Shown: positions 14,867 through 23,910, numbered from the stretch's first letter. The stretch is 64,000 nt of DNA from Saprospiraceae bacterium (GCA_020437105.1 JAGQWR010000002.1:46212-110211), one strand, 5' to 3'. The notes: generated from the letters alone by a model not told the origin. Numbers and translations: made by a program.

Positions 14867-15250
14867 GTGCCTCAGATCAGTGAGATGTCCTCCCTGTATG
14901 GCAGGAAAGACCTGAAAGGGGTTCCGATTATGCATTTCGACCAACGGGTCGTAAATTTCGGAAAGATGAAACGCGGGGAGAAACGAACACATGTTTATGA
15001 ATTCGTAAACCTCGGAGATACACCTCTTATTCTGGATCTGGTATCAGCTTGTGATTGTACCACGCTAACCTATGAAGAAGGGAAGGTGTACAAACCCGGC
15101 GAAAAAGGTCAGATCAAAATTGTTTTTGACAGCACAGAAAAAGAGGAATCAGAAGAGATTGACATTGATATACTCCTCGGAAATATGGAACCCGGTACGG
15201 ATCGTCCAATTTTCGAGGTGCTTCGATATTCTTTTGAGATCGTTAAATAG
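14867..15250 (+). CDS. DUF1573-type domain, probably the -1 frame extension of the OmpA/PD40 protein
   Basis: 127 residues if started at the GTG (14867); 121 from the ATG at 14885. It is an ASPM-SPD-2-Hydin/DUF1573-like Ig domain: VVNFGKMKRGEKRTHVYEFVN, then DTPLILDLVSACDCTT, then KPGEKGQIKIVFD. Such domains normally act in the periplasm or outside and carry signal peptides; this one has none and no good start codon. The -1 frame from the end of the preceding gene is open into it, linking Lys-rich tail, VGNSNPQQG, then the domain. So it is likely translated as a C-terminal extension after the OmpA domain, by programmed frameshift or because an ancestral fusion was broken by a one-base change. 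Independent initiation is the weaker alternative. Confidence 0.75.
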   Translation: MPQISEMSSLYGRKDLKGVPIMHFDQRVVNFGKMKRGEKRTHVYEFVNLGDTPLILDLVSACDCTTLTYEEGKVYKPGEKGQIKIVFDSTEKEESEEIDIDILLGNMEPGTDRPIFEVLRYSFEIVK

Positions 15251-15271
15251 CCTCTTGAGGCACCTAACATC

Positions 15272-15309
15272 AACGGCTTTTCCGGTTTCCGGGAAAGCCG
15301 TTTTTTTTT
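15272..15309 (+). terminator. Terminator after the DUF1573 domain
   Basis: ACGGCTTTTCC pairs with GGGAAAGCCGT (one G-T pair) around a short loop, followed by a run of nine T's. Confidence 0.88.
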
Positions 15310-15335
15310 GATCCAAGCCAACATTAAATTCATCC

Positions 15336-15959
15336 ATGGAAGAATCCACCGGCATTTTCGAACATATTCTCCAACAGGTTCAGGCACAAAGCTTTTTTGA
15401 TTGGGGTGCTGTTGTATGTGCCATCCTGTATCTCTATTTGATCAGCCTGGAAAACCCCTGGGGTTGGGGTTGGGGTATAATAAGCTGTGCCTTCTGGGCT
15501 TATGCAGCCTACTTCCAGTACGATCTGTATGTGGACGCGATCCTGCAACTATTTTATATCGTTATTAGTTTTTGGGGAGTTTACCAATGGTTGAAGGGGG
15601 AGAAGGATCAGGAGAAGTTAATGATTAGCTGGCTGCGTACCCGGGATCATATATGGCTGATCAGCACAGGCCTTTTAGCCAGTTTGATTGGCGGATGGTT
15701 GTTTGAAACATATACACAGGCTGCTGCGCCTTACTGGGATGCATTTACTACTGTATTTTCGATCATTACCACCTTTTTAGTGATATACAAGAAGATTGAT
15801 AACTGGATTTACTGGTTGTTGATAGATAGCGTGTATGTTGGATTGTATTGGTCCAGAGGCGGATATCTTTTTTCGGTACTCTTTTTGGTCTATTTGTTTA
15901 TCGTTGTCAAGGGCTACTTTTCCTGGCGGGTACTGTATAAACAACAGGATGTTGTTTAG
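15336..15959 (+). CDS. pnuC: PnuC-family nicotinamide riboside/vitamin transporter
   Basis: A 207-residue membrane protein with about seven hydrophobic helices. Family features visible: SLENPWGWGWGIIS in the second helix region, YFQYDLYVDAILQLFYIVISFWGVYQW, and the late KIDNWIYWLLIDSVYVGLYW. PnuC proteins are SWEET-fold facilitators importing nicotinamide riboside, trapped by phosphorylation inside; close relatives take up thiamine or riboflavin, and the substrate cannot be fixed without its partner kinase, which is not adjacent. It is monocistronic, bracketed by terminators. Confidence 0.88.
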   Translation: MEESTGIFEHILQQVQAQSFFDWGAVVCAILYLYLISLENPWGWGWGIISCAFWAYAAYFQYDLYVDAILQLFYIVISFWGVYQWLKGEKDQEKLMISWLRTRDHIWLISTGLLASLIGGWLFETYTQAAAPYWDAFTTVFSIITTFLVIYKKIDNWIYWLLIDSVYVGLYWSRGGYLFSVLFLVYLFIVVKGYFSWRVLYKQQDVV

Positions 15960-15994
15960 ATTCGGTCTAAATAAGTTGAAAGGGTCAAGATGAC

Positions 15995-16029
15995 AAAAAG
16001 GTCTCGGTTAGTAAATCGAAACCTTTTTT
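15995..16029 (+). terminator. Terminator after pnuC
   Basis: AAAAAGGTCTCG (15995-16006) pairs with CGAAACCTTTTT (one mismatch) and ends in a T-run. Its end overlaps the start of the nqr -7 box. Confidence 0.8.
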
Positions 16030-16036
16030 ATCTTTG
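16029..16036 (+). promoter_or_regulatory. Candidate -7 box of the nqr operon, with a structured leader
   Basis: TATCTTTG is an exact TAnnTTTG match. It gives a leader of about 100 nt to the nqrA ATG holding two hairpins: CGGAG (16037-16041)/CTCCG (16051-16055) and GGATTT (16062-16067)/AAATCC (16073-16078). Confidence 0.55.
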
Positions 16037-16141
16037 CGGAGATTTTTAGACTCCGTTAGTCGGATTTCGAAAAAATCCTTGGTTATCAAGCATTTTTGAC
16101 TTGTTTCTACGAATATTTTTGAACCAGATCTTATAGCATAA

Positions 16142-17782
16142 ATGAAAAACGGAATAACCAAAGCAAGTCTTTTTTTGCTATTCCTTTTTACCACTGATAT
16201 TTCCTTTGCTCAAGGTGATGCTACGAGTGGTAATTCAATTTTCTCCATTGCGCTGATCGCTATTGCCATATTATTGGTACTGGTCGTCATTGTGGTAGTA
16301 GGCGACAACCTGCTTGCACTGGAAGCGAAGCGGACGGGAGTATCAGAAAAGGGTGGCAATGTATCGATCTTTCCGAAGTGGGCGGAAATAATGCGCCCTA
16401 AAATGCCAGCCCATATTGATCCCGATAACGTGACGGTATTGAAACAAGGGCATGACATTTTATTGCTCGGTGAAGCAGCTCCGGATGTCATTGAAACAGC
16501 ATCTGTAACTCGATTTGCCATTCAGCCAAAGAACTTTCGGGGCTTAGCACCAATCCCTAAGATGTTGGTGGAAGAGGGTGTCAGTGTGAAAGCTGGCGAT
16601 CCGCTCTTTTTTGACAAGAGCAATCCGGATGTCGTTTTTGGAGCACCTGTCAGTGGTGAGGTTATCTCAATCCACCGGGGCGAAAAACGGGCAATTGATG
16701 AAGTGATCATTCTGGCCGACAAAGAGATTCAATACCGGGATCTTGGGAAAATTGATTTGGAAAAGACCAGCAGAGAAGATCTGGTAAAACACCTGATCGG
16801 ATCCGGAGCATGGAATCTTTTCCGTCAGCGTCCGTTTGACTTAGTCGCCAATCCGGCGGATGTACCCAACAATATTTTTATTTCCACTTTTGATACAGCA
16901 CCGCTGGCGCCAGACCTGAATCTGGTAGTAGCCGGTAATGAAGCTGCTTTCCAGGCAGGAATCAACACCCTGGCTAAATTGACAAGTGGTAAAGTGCACA
17001 TTGGTCTGGACGGTCGCCGCGAGCTTGCGCCATCTACAGCTTTTACACAGGCGGCTAATGCAGAGGTACACTGGTTTCATGGCAAGCACCCTGCCGGGAA
17101 TGTAGGCATTCAAATACACCATATAGATCCGATCACACCATCCAGCAAGGTATGGACACTTGGTGTGCAGGAAGTTATTTCGCTGGGAACACTGATCTCA
17201 GAAGGAAAATATGATTGTTCCCGAATGATCGCTCTGGGAGGAAGTGAAGTTATTCGTCCACGATATGTACGCACCTACGCAGGAGCTAATATCAAGGAAT
17301 TATTGCAAGGAGAGATTGCTCCGGGCAATGTTCGGATAATTTCCGGTGATGTACTGTCCGGATCACAGAAGTCAGAAGATCAATTTTTGAATTTCTATGA
17401 TGATCAGGTAACAGTTATCAAAGAGGGAGATTATTATGAATTGTTTGGCTGGTTGTTGCCATTATCTCCACGTCCGAGTGTTTCGAATACCTTCCCTAAT
17501 TTTCTGTATCCCAGCTTGAAGTTTGAGGCTGATACCAATACACATGGGGAGAAACGGGCATTTGTAATGACTGGTCAGTACGAGAAAGTACTGCCAATGG
17601 ACATCTACCCGCAGCACCTGATGAAATCTATCATTGTAAATGATTTCGAGCGCATGGAAGGGCTTGGATTATTGGAATTGGTAGAAGAAGACGTTGCTTT
17701 GTGTGAGTTTGTTTGTACATCCAAGCAACCACTTCAGAAGATCCTTCGGGAAGGACTGGATTATATGCAAGAGCAAGCGTAG
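16142..17782 (+). CDS. nqrA: Na+-translocating NADH:quinone reductase subunit A, with N-terminal membrane anchor
   Basis: A 546-residue NqrA, about 100 longer than usual. The NqrA core begins near residue 96 (VTVLKQGHDILLLGEA) and runs to the end, including APVSGEVISIHRGEKRAIDEV and FPNFLYPSLKFEADTNTHGEKRAFVMTGQYEKVLPMD. The extra N-terminus contains a signal-peptide-like segment (1-24, ends ISFAQ) and a transmembrane helix (about 33-54), followed by basic residues that would keep the core cytoplasmic. In studied complexes NqrA is a soluble peripheral subunit, so the anchor is unusual. It is the first gene of nqrABCDEF, encoding the respiratory sodium pump that oxidises NADH and reduces quinone. 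Confidence 0.95.
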   Translation: MKNGITKASLFLLFLFTTDISFAQGDATSGNSIFSIALIAIAILLVLVVIVVVGDNLLALEAKRTGVSEKGGNVSIFPKWAEIMRPKMPAHIDPDNVTVLKQGHDILLLGEAAPDVIETASVTRFAIQPKNFRGLAPIPKMLVEEGVSVKAGDPLFFDKSNPDVVFGAPVSGEVISIHRGEKRAIDEVIILADKEIQYRDLGKIDLEKTSREDLVKHLIGSGAWNLFRQRPFDLVANPADVPNNIFISTFDTAPLAPDLNLVVAGNEAAFQAGINTLAKLTSGKVHIGLDGRRELAPSTAFTQAANAEVHWFHGKHPAGNVGIQIHHIDPITPSSKVWTLGVQEVISLGTLISEGKYDCSRMIALGGSEVIRPRYVRTYAGANIKELLQGEIAPGNVRIISGDVLSGSQKSEDQFLNFYDDQVTVIKEGDYYELFGWLLPLSPRPSVSNTFPNFLYPSLKFEADTNTHGEKRAFVMTGQYEKVLPMDIYPQHLMKSIIVNDFERMEGLGLLELVEEDVALCEFVCTSKQPLQKILREGLDYMQEQA

Positions 17783-17843
17783 AGGAGATATAAGCCTCAT
17801 TTGGAACTAATTGTTTGAACACTTAAGGATATCAAAATAGGCC

Positions 17844-19118
17844 ATGAAAAAGGCACTACTCAAATTTTTTGATCGCATTGAACCCAGCAAGGAGAAGCAT
17901 CCGTTTATGCACACGCTGTATGACGGTTTTTTCACCTTTGCCTTTACACCAAACCACGTAACCAAAGGGGGCGTTCACATCCGTGATGGCATGGATTTGA
18001 AACGTACTATGGTACATGTTGTTTTGGCCCTTCAACTTTGCTACATTTTTGGAACCTATAATATTGGGCACCAGCACTATGTAGCTATTGGCGAATACAC
18101 AGGACTCATGCAGGGATTCCACCTGAAACTGATTCATGGTTTAATCAAGGTCCTGCCGATCTTTATTGTAACCAATGTTGTTGGTTTGGGAATTGAATTT
18201 TACTACGCCTACAAAAAAGGGCATGGTATTGAAGAAGGCTTCCTCGTAAGTGGTGCCTTAATTCCACTGATCATGCCACCAGATATTCCGCTCTGGATAT
18301 TGGCGATGGCTGTTGTTTTTGCCGTTATTATTGGTAAAGAAGCATTCGGTGGTACCGGGATGAATATCCTGAATGTGGCCTTGTTGGCCCGGGTGTTTAT
18401 CTTCTTTGCCTATCCGACTACTATTTCCGGAGATGAAGTTTGGATTTCGGAAATTGATAAAATTGGTGTTGGTCAATATGTATCCGGCGAATATGGCTGG
18501 GCACACGGGCTATTCGATAAATTATTTGCCTGGTTTGGCTGGGCCCAGTTTGGCGCAGGCGGTCAGGCTGTAGTGGACGGATATACCGGTGCAACGCCTT
18601 TAGCACTTGCAGCCAAAGGAGGCTGGCAGGCTGTTACCGAAAGTTATACCCCGGGGCAAATGCTTTGGGGAACCATTCCCGGCTCTATCGGAGAGACTTC
18701 CAAACCTTTTATCCTGGCCGGAGCTGCTTTTCTGTTGGTCACTGGTGTAGCCAGCTGGCGGATCATGTTGAGCATGTTTTTGGGCGCACTCGGCATGGCA
18801 TATATCCTCAACCTTTGGGGAGCCACTACATTTATGGAAGTGCCCTGGATGTACCAATTCTATATGGGTAGCTTCTTTTTTGCCATGGCATTTATGGCTA
18901 CCGATCCGGTAACGGCATCCTCTACCAATCGCGGGAAGTGGATTTATGGCTTTTTGATCGGTATGGTAGGTATGATTGTACGGGTACTTAACCCGGCTTA
19001 TCCGGAAGGCTGGATGCTTGCTATCCTGTTTATGAATGTATTCGCGCCTCTGATCGACCACTATGTAGTAGAGGCCAATATCAGTCGGCGGATGAAGCGG
19101 GCCAAAACGACAGCCTGA
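17844..19118 (+). CDS. nqrB: Na+-NQR subunit B
   Basis: A 424-residue polytopic membrane subunit. The GYTGATPLALAAKGG segment carries the Thr (about 251) that covalently holds FMN through a phosphoester bond. The N-terminal HPFMHTLYDGFFTFAFTP and C-terminal FFFAMAFMATDPVTAS are family features. NqrB carries FMN and forms part of the quinone site and the sodium path. It starts 61 bases after nqrA. Confidence 0.97.
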   Translation: MKKALLKFFDRIEPSKEKHPFMHTLYDGFFTFAFTPNHVTKGGVHIRDGMDLKRTMVHVVLALQLCYIFGTYNIGHQHYVAIGEYTGLMQGFHLKLIHGLIKVLPIFIVTNVVGLGIEFYYAYKKGHGIEEGFLVSGALIPLIMPPDIPLWILAMAVVFAVIIGKEAFGGTGMNILNVALLARVFIFFAYPTTISGDEVWISEIDKIGVGQYVSGEYGWAHGLFDKLFAWFGWAQFGAGGQAVVDGYTGATPLALAAKGGWQAVTESYTPGQMLWGTIPGSIGETSKPFILAGAAFLLVTGVASWRIMLSMFLGALGMAYILNLWGATTFMEVPWMYQFYMGSFFFAMAFMATDPVTASSTNRGKWIYGFLIGMVGMIVRVLNPAYPEGWMLAILFMNVFAPLIDHYVVEANISRRMKRAKTTA

Positions 19119-19145
19119 TTTATTTGAACAAAAAATCTAATTCCA

Positions 19146-19892
19146 GTGGAGAATAACAGATATGTCATCATTTTCATCCTGGTCCTGACCTGTACGGTTG
19201 CGGTACTATTGACTTTCATTCGAGAGGCTACCAAAGACCAGGCTGCACTGAATGAAGATATTTTTAACAAGCGTTCTATTTTGTCTGCTATTGAAGTTAA
19301 CCTTGATAAAAAGGTATCCGAATTTTCAGATGAGGAAGTTGTTAATATCTTCAACGATAAGTTTGAGCAAGTGGTACTCGACGCAAATGGCCAGGTTATT
19401 GAAGGTGTAAAAGCTGAAAATATTGATATGGCAAAGGAGAAGAAAAAACCGGAAGCGGAGCGTAGTTTGCCACTTTATATTTACCGAAACGGGGAGAATG
19501 TGAATTACATTCTCTCAGTACGTGGAAATGGACTTTGGGACGAGATCTGGGGAAACATTGCACTTGGAGAAGACTTGAATACTGTTGTTGGTGCTGCATT
19601 TGACCACAAAGGTGAAACACCTGGTTTGGGTGCTGAAATCAAGGACAATCCAACCTTTTCCAGAAACTTCCAAGGCAAGGAAATCCTGGCCAGTGATGGT
19701 GATTTTGTTTCAATCCTTGTGAAAAAAGGAGGGGCTGAACCAGGTAATGTACATCAGGTTGACGGTATCTCCGGTGCTACGATCACCTCAAATGGTGTGA
19801 CCGATATGCTCTACAACGGAATAAAATCTTACCAACCCTATCTGGAAACCCTGCGTGGTAAAGCCCAACAGGGCATGCTTCAGCAGCAGTAG
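19146..19892 (+). CDS. nqrC: Na+-NQR subunit C
   Basis: A 248-residue subunit with one N-terminal transmembrane helix (about 5-25) and a periplasmic FMN-binding domain. SGAT (209-212) supplies Thr212 for covalent FMN attachment, a modification made by an ApbE flavin transferase (not in this window). The start is GTG at 19146, giving the normal family N-terminus. Confidence 0.96.
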   Translation: MENNRYVIIFILVLTCTVAVLLTFIREATKDQAALNEDIFNKRSILSAIEVNLDKKVSEFSDEEVVNIFNDKFEQVVLDANGQVIEGVKAENIDMAKEKKKPEAERSLPLYIYRNGENVNYILSVRGNGLWDEIWGNIALGEDLNTVVGAAFDHKGETPGLGAEIKDNPTFSRNFQGKEILASDGDFVSILVKKGGAEPGNVHQVDGISGATITSNGVTDMLYNGIKSYQPYLETLRGKAQQGMLQQQ

Positions 19893-19927
19893 TAATATAA
19901 TTGTAGAATTCGTTTAAACGCATATAT

Positions 19928-20644
19928 ATGTCCACGACAACACAGGAAGTAAAGCAGGTTGAAAAAGAACCCCTCTTTGGAAAAAAAGAGCGCAGACTGA
20001 TCACCGATCCGCTAAACGATAATAACCCGATCACAGTACAGATTCTGGGTATTTGTTCGGCTCTGGCCGTAACCTCCCTGGTATATCCGTCGGTTGTAAT
20101 GGCCATTGCGGTAATATTTGTAACCGCTTTCTCAAATCTGACGACCTCCCTGCTTCGGAACTATATTCCGAAATCAGTTCGGATGATTGTGCAGCTGATT
20201 ATCATTGCCACTCTGGTAACGGTAGTAGAGCTGATGTTGAAATACTTTAACTACCCAATTTATAAGCAGCTTTCGGTATATATCGGACTGATTATCACCA
20301 ACTGTATCGTAATGGGGCGTCTGGAGGCTTTTGCCATGGCAAACAAGCCCTGGCGTTCTTTCCTGGATGGTATTGGCAACGGCCTGGGATACGGCCTGAT
20401 TTTGATTATTGTGGGTGTCGTTCGGGAGATTTTCGGCAAAGGCACGCTCTTTGCAGGAAGTCCTCTGGAAATGAAACTGATCGGAAATACCTCCGAGTTT
20501 TTCATTAATACAACTGATAGTACTTTATTTGGCTGGTATTCCAACAATAACCTTATGGTGTTGCCGGCAGCAGCCATGTTTGTGATTGGTATTATTATCT
20601 GGATTCAACGTAGCAGAAATACCAAACTGGTTGATATTTCCTAA
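19928..20644 (+). CDS. nqrD: Na+-NQR subunit D
   Basis: A 238-residue subunit with six hydrophobic helices. Family segments: DNNPITVQILGICSALAVT, YIPKSVRMIVQLIIIATLVT, GLIITNCIVMGRLEAFA and DGIGNGLGYG. NqrD and NqrE form an antiparallel pair that holds the membrane iron cofactor. The N-terminal 30 residues form a hydrophilic extension. It starts 35 bases after nqrC. Confidence 0.97.
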   Translation: MSTTTQEVKQVEKEPLFGKKERRLITDPLNDNNPITVQILGICSALAVTSLVYPSVVMAIAVIFVTAFSNLTTSLLRNYIPKSVRMIVQLIIIATLVTVVELMLKYFNYPIYKQLSVYIGLIITNCIVMGRLEAFAMANKPWRSFLDGIGNGLGYGLILIIVGVVREIFGKGTLFAGSPLEMKLIGNTSEFFINTTDSTLFGWYSNNNLMVLPAAAMFVIGIIIWIQRSRNTKLVDIS

Positions 20645-20680
20645 GTCACTTTTGTACAAGACCTCTAATTCTTCGACATA

Positions 20681-21295
20681 ATGGAAGCATTAAATGTATT
20701 TATTAAGGCCGCTTTTATTGAGAACCTGGTTCTTGCCTACTTCCTGGGTATGTGTTCTTATCTGGCGGTATCGAAGTCGGTAAAAACGGCTTTTGGCCTT
20801 GGGCTTGCAGTTATTTTCGTATTGGGTATCACGATGCCAATCAACTGGATAATCAATGAATACCTCCTGAGCGAGGATGGATTGATTGGCATGGATTTAA
20901 CCTTCCTTCGTTTTATCCTGTTTATTGCGGTAATTGCCTCCATGGTACAATTGGTAGAAATGGTGATTGAAAAAGCCTCTCCGAGTTTATATACTTCGCT
21001 TGGTATTTTCCTTCCCCTGATTACAGTAAACTGTGCGATCCTGGGTGGATCTTTGTTTATGGTTTCGCGTGATTATACATTTGGAAACAGTGTGGCTTTT
21101 GGCCTGGGTGGCGGATTTGGCTGGTTCCTGGCAATCATTGCGATTGCTGCGATCCGGGAAAAAATTCGGTATTCAAATGTACCTCCCGGCCTCCGCGGTT
21201 TGGGTATGGCCTTTATCCTGACCGGACTGATGGGAATGGCTTTTATGAGCTTGATGGGGATTGATCCGGCTGCATTAGCGGCTGGCGTAAACTAG
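20681..21295 (+). CDS. nqrE: Na+-NQR subunit E
   Basis: A 204-residue six-helix subunit, homologous to NqrD in inverted topology. Conserved: [21 protein letters not shown] near the N-terminus (with the iron-liganding Cys) and [14 protein letters not shown] in the middle. It starts 36 bases after nqrD. Confidence 0.97.
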   Translation: MEALNVFIKAAFIENLVLAYFLGMCSYLAVSKSVKTAFGLGLAVIFVLGITMPINWIINEYLLSEDGLIGMDLTFLRFILFIAVIASMVQLVEMVIEKASPSLYTSLGIFLPLITVNCAILGGSLFMVSRDYTFGNSVAFGLGGGFGWFLAIIAIAAIREKIRYSNVPPGLRGLGMAFILTGLMGMAFMSLMGIDPAALAAGVN

Positions 21296-21335
21296 TCAGG
21301 AGCAAAATTGTTAGTAATAATTAAATGATCGAACA

Positions 21336-22610
21336 ATGAGTTTTTGGACGATATTAATGGCGGTCTTAGTTTTCTCTCTCGTTATCCTTGCCTTGTCGTT
21401 TATGCTGATTTTGGCTCGTAAACGATTGGTTCCACAAGGTGCTGTGAAGCTTATTATCAATGGCGACGAGGAGAACCCAATGATGGTTCAGCCTGGCTCC
21501 AACCTGCTTACCGCCCTGTCAGATAAAAGTATATTCCTGCCTTCTGCCTGTGGTGGAGGTGGTACCTGTGCGATGTGTGAGTGCCATATTGATGAGGGTG
21601 GGGGAGATGTCCTGCCTACAGAAATGAATCACCTTACCCGTCGGGAAGTAGCAGAGCACAAACGTCTGGCTTGTCAGGTAAAAGTGCGCCAGGATATGAA
21701 AATCCGGATACCGGAAGAGATTTTTGGTATCAAAAAATGGGAATGTGAAGTGGTGTCCAACTATAACGTGGCGACCTTCATTAAAGAGTTTGTGGTGAAA
21801 TTACCGAATGGCGAAATTCTGGACTTTGAGTCTGGAGGTTATGTACAAATTGATGTACCTGTCATTGAGGTGGATTTTAAAGACTTTGATATCGAGTCGC
21901 ACCCACGTATGGGTAAAAAGCCGGATGAGTTTCAGGCGGAGTGGGATAAATTCCAGATGTGGAATTTAAAGATGAAGAACGACGAGCCGCAATTCCGCGC
22001 GTACTCTATGGCCAACCACCCTGCTGAAGGAAATATTGTGATGCTGAATATTCGGATCGCAACGCCACCATGGGATCGTAAAAATAATACCTGGATGGGT
22101 GTAAATCCTGGTGTTTGCTCCTCGTATGTTTTTGGTAGCAAGCCAGGTGATAAAGTAACGATTTCTGGCCCTTACGGGGAATTCTTTATCAAACCTACCA
22201 AGAAAGAAATGGTATATATTGGTGGAGGTGCTGGTATGGCTCCTTTGCGCTCGCATATATTCCATCTGTTTCACACCTTAAAAACAAAAGATCGTAAGGT
22301 GTCTTACTGGTATGGTGGTCGCTCCTCACGGGAGTTGTTTTACACCGAAGATTTCCGGGAAATTGAAAAAGAGTTTGATAATTTCTCCTATCATATTGCG
22401 CTTTCGGATGCTACACCGGAGGATAACTGGACCGGACCAACTGGTTTCATTCACCAGGTAGTTTTGGAAAATTACCTGAAAGATCATCCGGAACCGGAAG
22501 AAATTGAATACTACCTCTGTGGTCCGCCACTCATGCTTTCCGCTGTAATGAATATGCTGGATGCACTGGGTGTACCGGAAGAGAATATCGCTTTTGATGA
22601 TTTCGGGTAA
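21336..22610 (+). CDS. nqrF: Na+-NQR subunit F (NADH-oxidising flavoprotein)
   Basis: A 424-residue subunit: transmembrane helix (5-27), a [2Fe-2S] ferredoxin domain with Cys72, Cys78, Cys81 and Cys113, an FAD domain with the RAYSMANHP motif, and a NADH domain ([12 protein letters not shown] and the C-terminal CGPPLM). It takes hydride from NADH and passes electrons to the 2Fe-2S centre. It is the last gene of the operon; a terminator follows. Confidence 0.97.
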   Translation: MSFWTILMAVLVFSLVILALSFMLILARKRLVPQGAVKLIINGDEENPMMVQPGSNLLTALSDKSIFLPSACGGGGTCAMCECHIDEGGGDVLPTEMNHLTRREVAEHKRLACQVKVRQDMKIRIPEEIFGIKKWECEVVSNYNVATFIKEFVVKLPNGEILDFESGGYVQIDVPVIEVDFKDFDIESHPRMGKKPDEFQAEWDKFQMWNLKMKNDEPQFRAYSMANHPAEGNIVMLNIRIATPPWDRKNNTWMGVNPGVCSSYVFGSKPGDKVTISGPYGEFFIKPTKKEMVYIGGGAGMAPLRSHIFHLFHTLKTKDRKVSYWYGGRSSRELFYTEDFREIEKEFDNFSYHIALSDATPEDNWTGPTGFIHQVVLENYLKDHPEPEEIEYYLCGPPLMLSAVMNMLDALGVPEENIAFDDFG

Positions 22611-22648
22611 ATAATTACCAGTATCTAAGAAGTTTTTGAAACATGAGT

Positions 22649-22695
22649 CATCCCGAATATCAGAGCGATCTGAAATTCGGGATGTTTCGTTTTTA
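22649..22695 (+). terminator. Terminator of the nqr operon
   Basis: Ten-base perfect stem CATCCCGAAT (22649-22658) / ATTCGGGATG (22675-22684) followed by TTTCGTTTTT. Confidence 0.9.
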
Positions 22696-22731
22696 GAAGG
22701 TAGCCATGGGCATCCTATAATTCCAGATGTC

Positions 22732-22884
22732 ACCCCGACGGGGTTTAAATTTTGGATTGGATTATTACCTTATTAAATTATTCTAAACATACAGCATCAG
22801 GGTTAGGGATCAACTGTTTGCTCCAGCGGAGCAATCTCTTTGTAGCCTTTCAAATGGACAGATTTTCTAAAGCTCCGTAGGAGC
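22732..22884. repeat. Cluster of three short perfect palindromes
   Basis: ACCCC-GAC-GGGGT (22732-22744), GCTCC-AGC-GGAGC (22820-22832) and GCTCC-GTA-GGAGC (22872-22884). The last two share arms and differ only in the three-base centre, so they look like copies of one palindromic unit. The surrounding bases are non-coding, in the 392-bp gap after the nqr operon. Nothing else was seen in that gap apart from the operon terminator. Confidence 0.6.
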
Positions 22885-23002
22885 GGCACCTTTCCTCCTT
22901 GCCCAAATTTCTGTTTCATTTTTGATCTTTTTTCAAACGCTTCCTGTTTCCTATTGTTATTTTTTCGTTATCCTCAAAGACAAAGCACTTTAATATACGC
23001 AA

Positions 23003-23875
23003 TTGGCCCATTGTACCTGGACATACGTAGCCGATAATGGTCAACAACATAAGATTGGCCTTTTTCACGGTAATCGAAACGGACACCTGATGATCTATGT
23101 GAACATGAAGGTGGCAGTAATTGATTTTCAGGTAACCCAATCCAAGGTGTATTCTTTTTTTATTGAGGACGAGTTTTGTGAAATCCACCTGGAGCGAAAG
23201 GGAGATAAGATGTTTTATACTTTCGAAATCAATAAAACAATCGATACCCCCCGTAACCGTATTCGGAAGAAAACCCAAAACAAGTACCTGAAACAAACAG
23301 CCCTTTTTTTTGGAGCCATGCTTGCCATTGCTGTTTTAATTGGTATCGGGTTGGACCGCTTCAAAAGAAAACAGGAACAAAAATTATACACCGCTCAAAC
23401 TACGCTTCCTGTTATTACGGCCCAAATCAAAGAGATAGAGCCCACGGCGGCTTCAATGACGATTCATTATTCCTTTGTATCAAACGGAAAGGAACACGAC
23501 TTCGCAGTTGACATTAGTGCATTTAATTCGCAGCCTTTTCTGCCCTTGGAAGCAGGCGATGAATTTCAACTGCAGTATAATCCACGGTCGCCATATCAGC
23601 ATGAGCTATTTCTAAATCAACCTACAGCTAAACAGCTCAACCAATACTTGGTCCGGGCAGCAGAAAAGCACCTGACCTTGCATCCGGAGTATTCACCTGA
23701 GGGCACTATTTGCGAGTTGAAAACGGTTTTTGAGGAGGCGGGGCCCATTGTATTTTCAATTTATTTCCATCAGGACGAAGAGGCGGAAGGCAACCCGGAT
23801 TTTAATTCAGACACCTACTCGCAATTGGTTCAAAATCCGGATATTAAAAGGCTTATCCAGGAAAACTGCTACTGA
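23003..23875 (+). CDS. Membrane protein of unknown function
   Basis: About 290 residues if started at the TTG (23003), the only early start codon in frame. Residues 1-75 form a compact beta-rich domain (YVADNGQQHKIGLFHGNRNGHLMIYVN and FFIEDEFCEIHLERK). A basic stretch and one transmembrane helix (about 99-117) follow, then a C-terminal domain of about 165 residues with alternating strands (TIHYSFVSNGKEHDFAVDIS; GDEFQLQYNPRSP), reminiscent of DUF3592-like extracytoplasmic folds. Not assigned. It precedes scpB by 35 bases but scpB has its own promoter-like box. Confidence 0.7.
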   Translation: MAHCTWTYVADNGQQHKIGLFHGNRNGHLMIYVNMKVAVIDFQVTQSKVYSFFIEDEFCEIHLERKGDKMFYTFEINKTIDTPRNRIRKKTQNKYLKQTALFFGAMLAIAVLIGIGLDRFKRKQEQKLYTAQTTLPVITAQIKEIEPTAASMTIHYSFVSNGKEHDFAVDISAFNSQPFLPLEAGDEFQLQYNPRSPYQHELFLNQPTAKQLNQYLVRAAEKHLTLHPEYSPEGTICELKTVFEEAGPIVFSIYFHQDEEAEGNPDFNSDTYSQLVQNPDIKRLIQENCY

Positions 23876-23892
23876 CGATTCTTTCGAATTTG

Positions 23893-23900
23893 TACCTTTG
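23893..23900 (+). promoter_or_regulatory. Candidate -7 box for scpB, nearly leaderless
   Basis: TACCTTTG fits TAnnTTTG. The start TTG is at 23911, so the transcript would have only a few leader bases. An exact inverted repeat AGGCAA (23901-23906)/TTGCCT (23911-23916) contains the start codon. Confidence 0.45.
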
Positions 23901-23910
23901 AGGCAAATGC

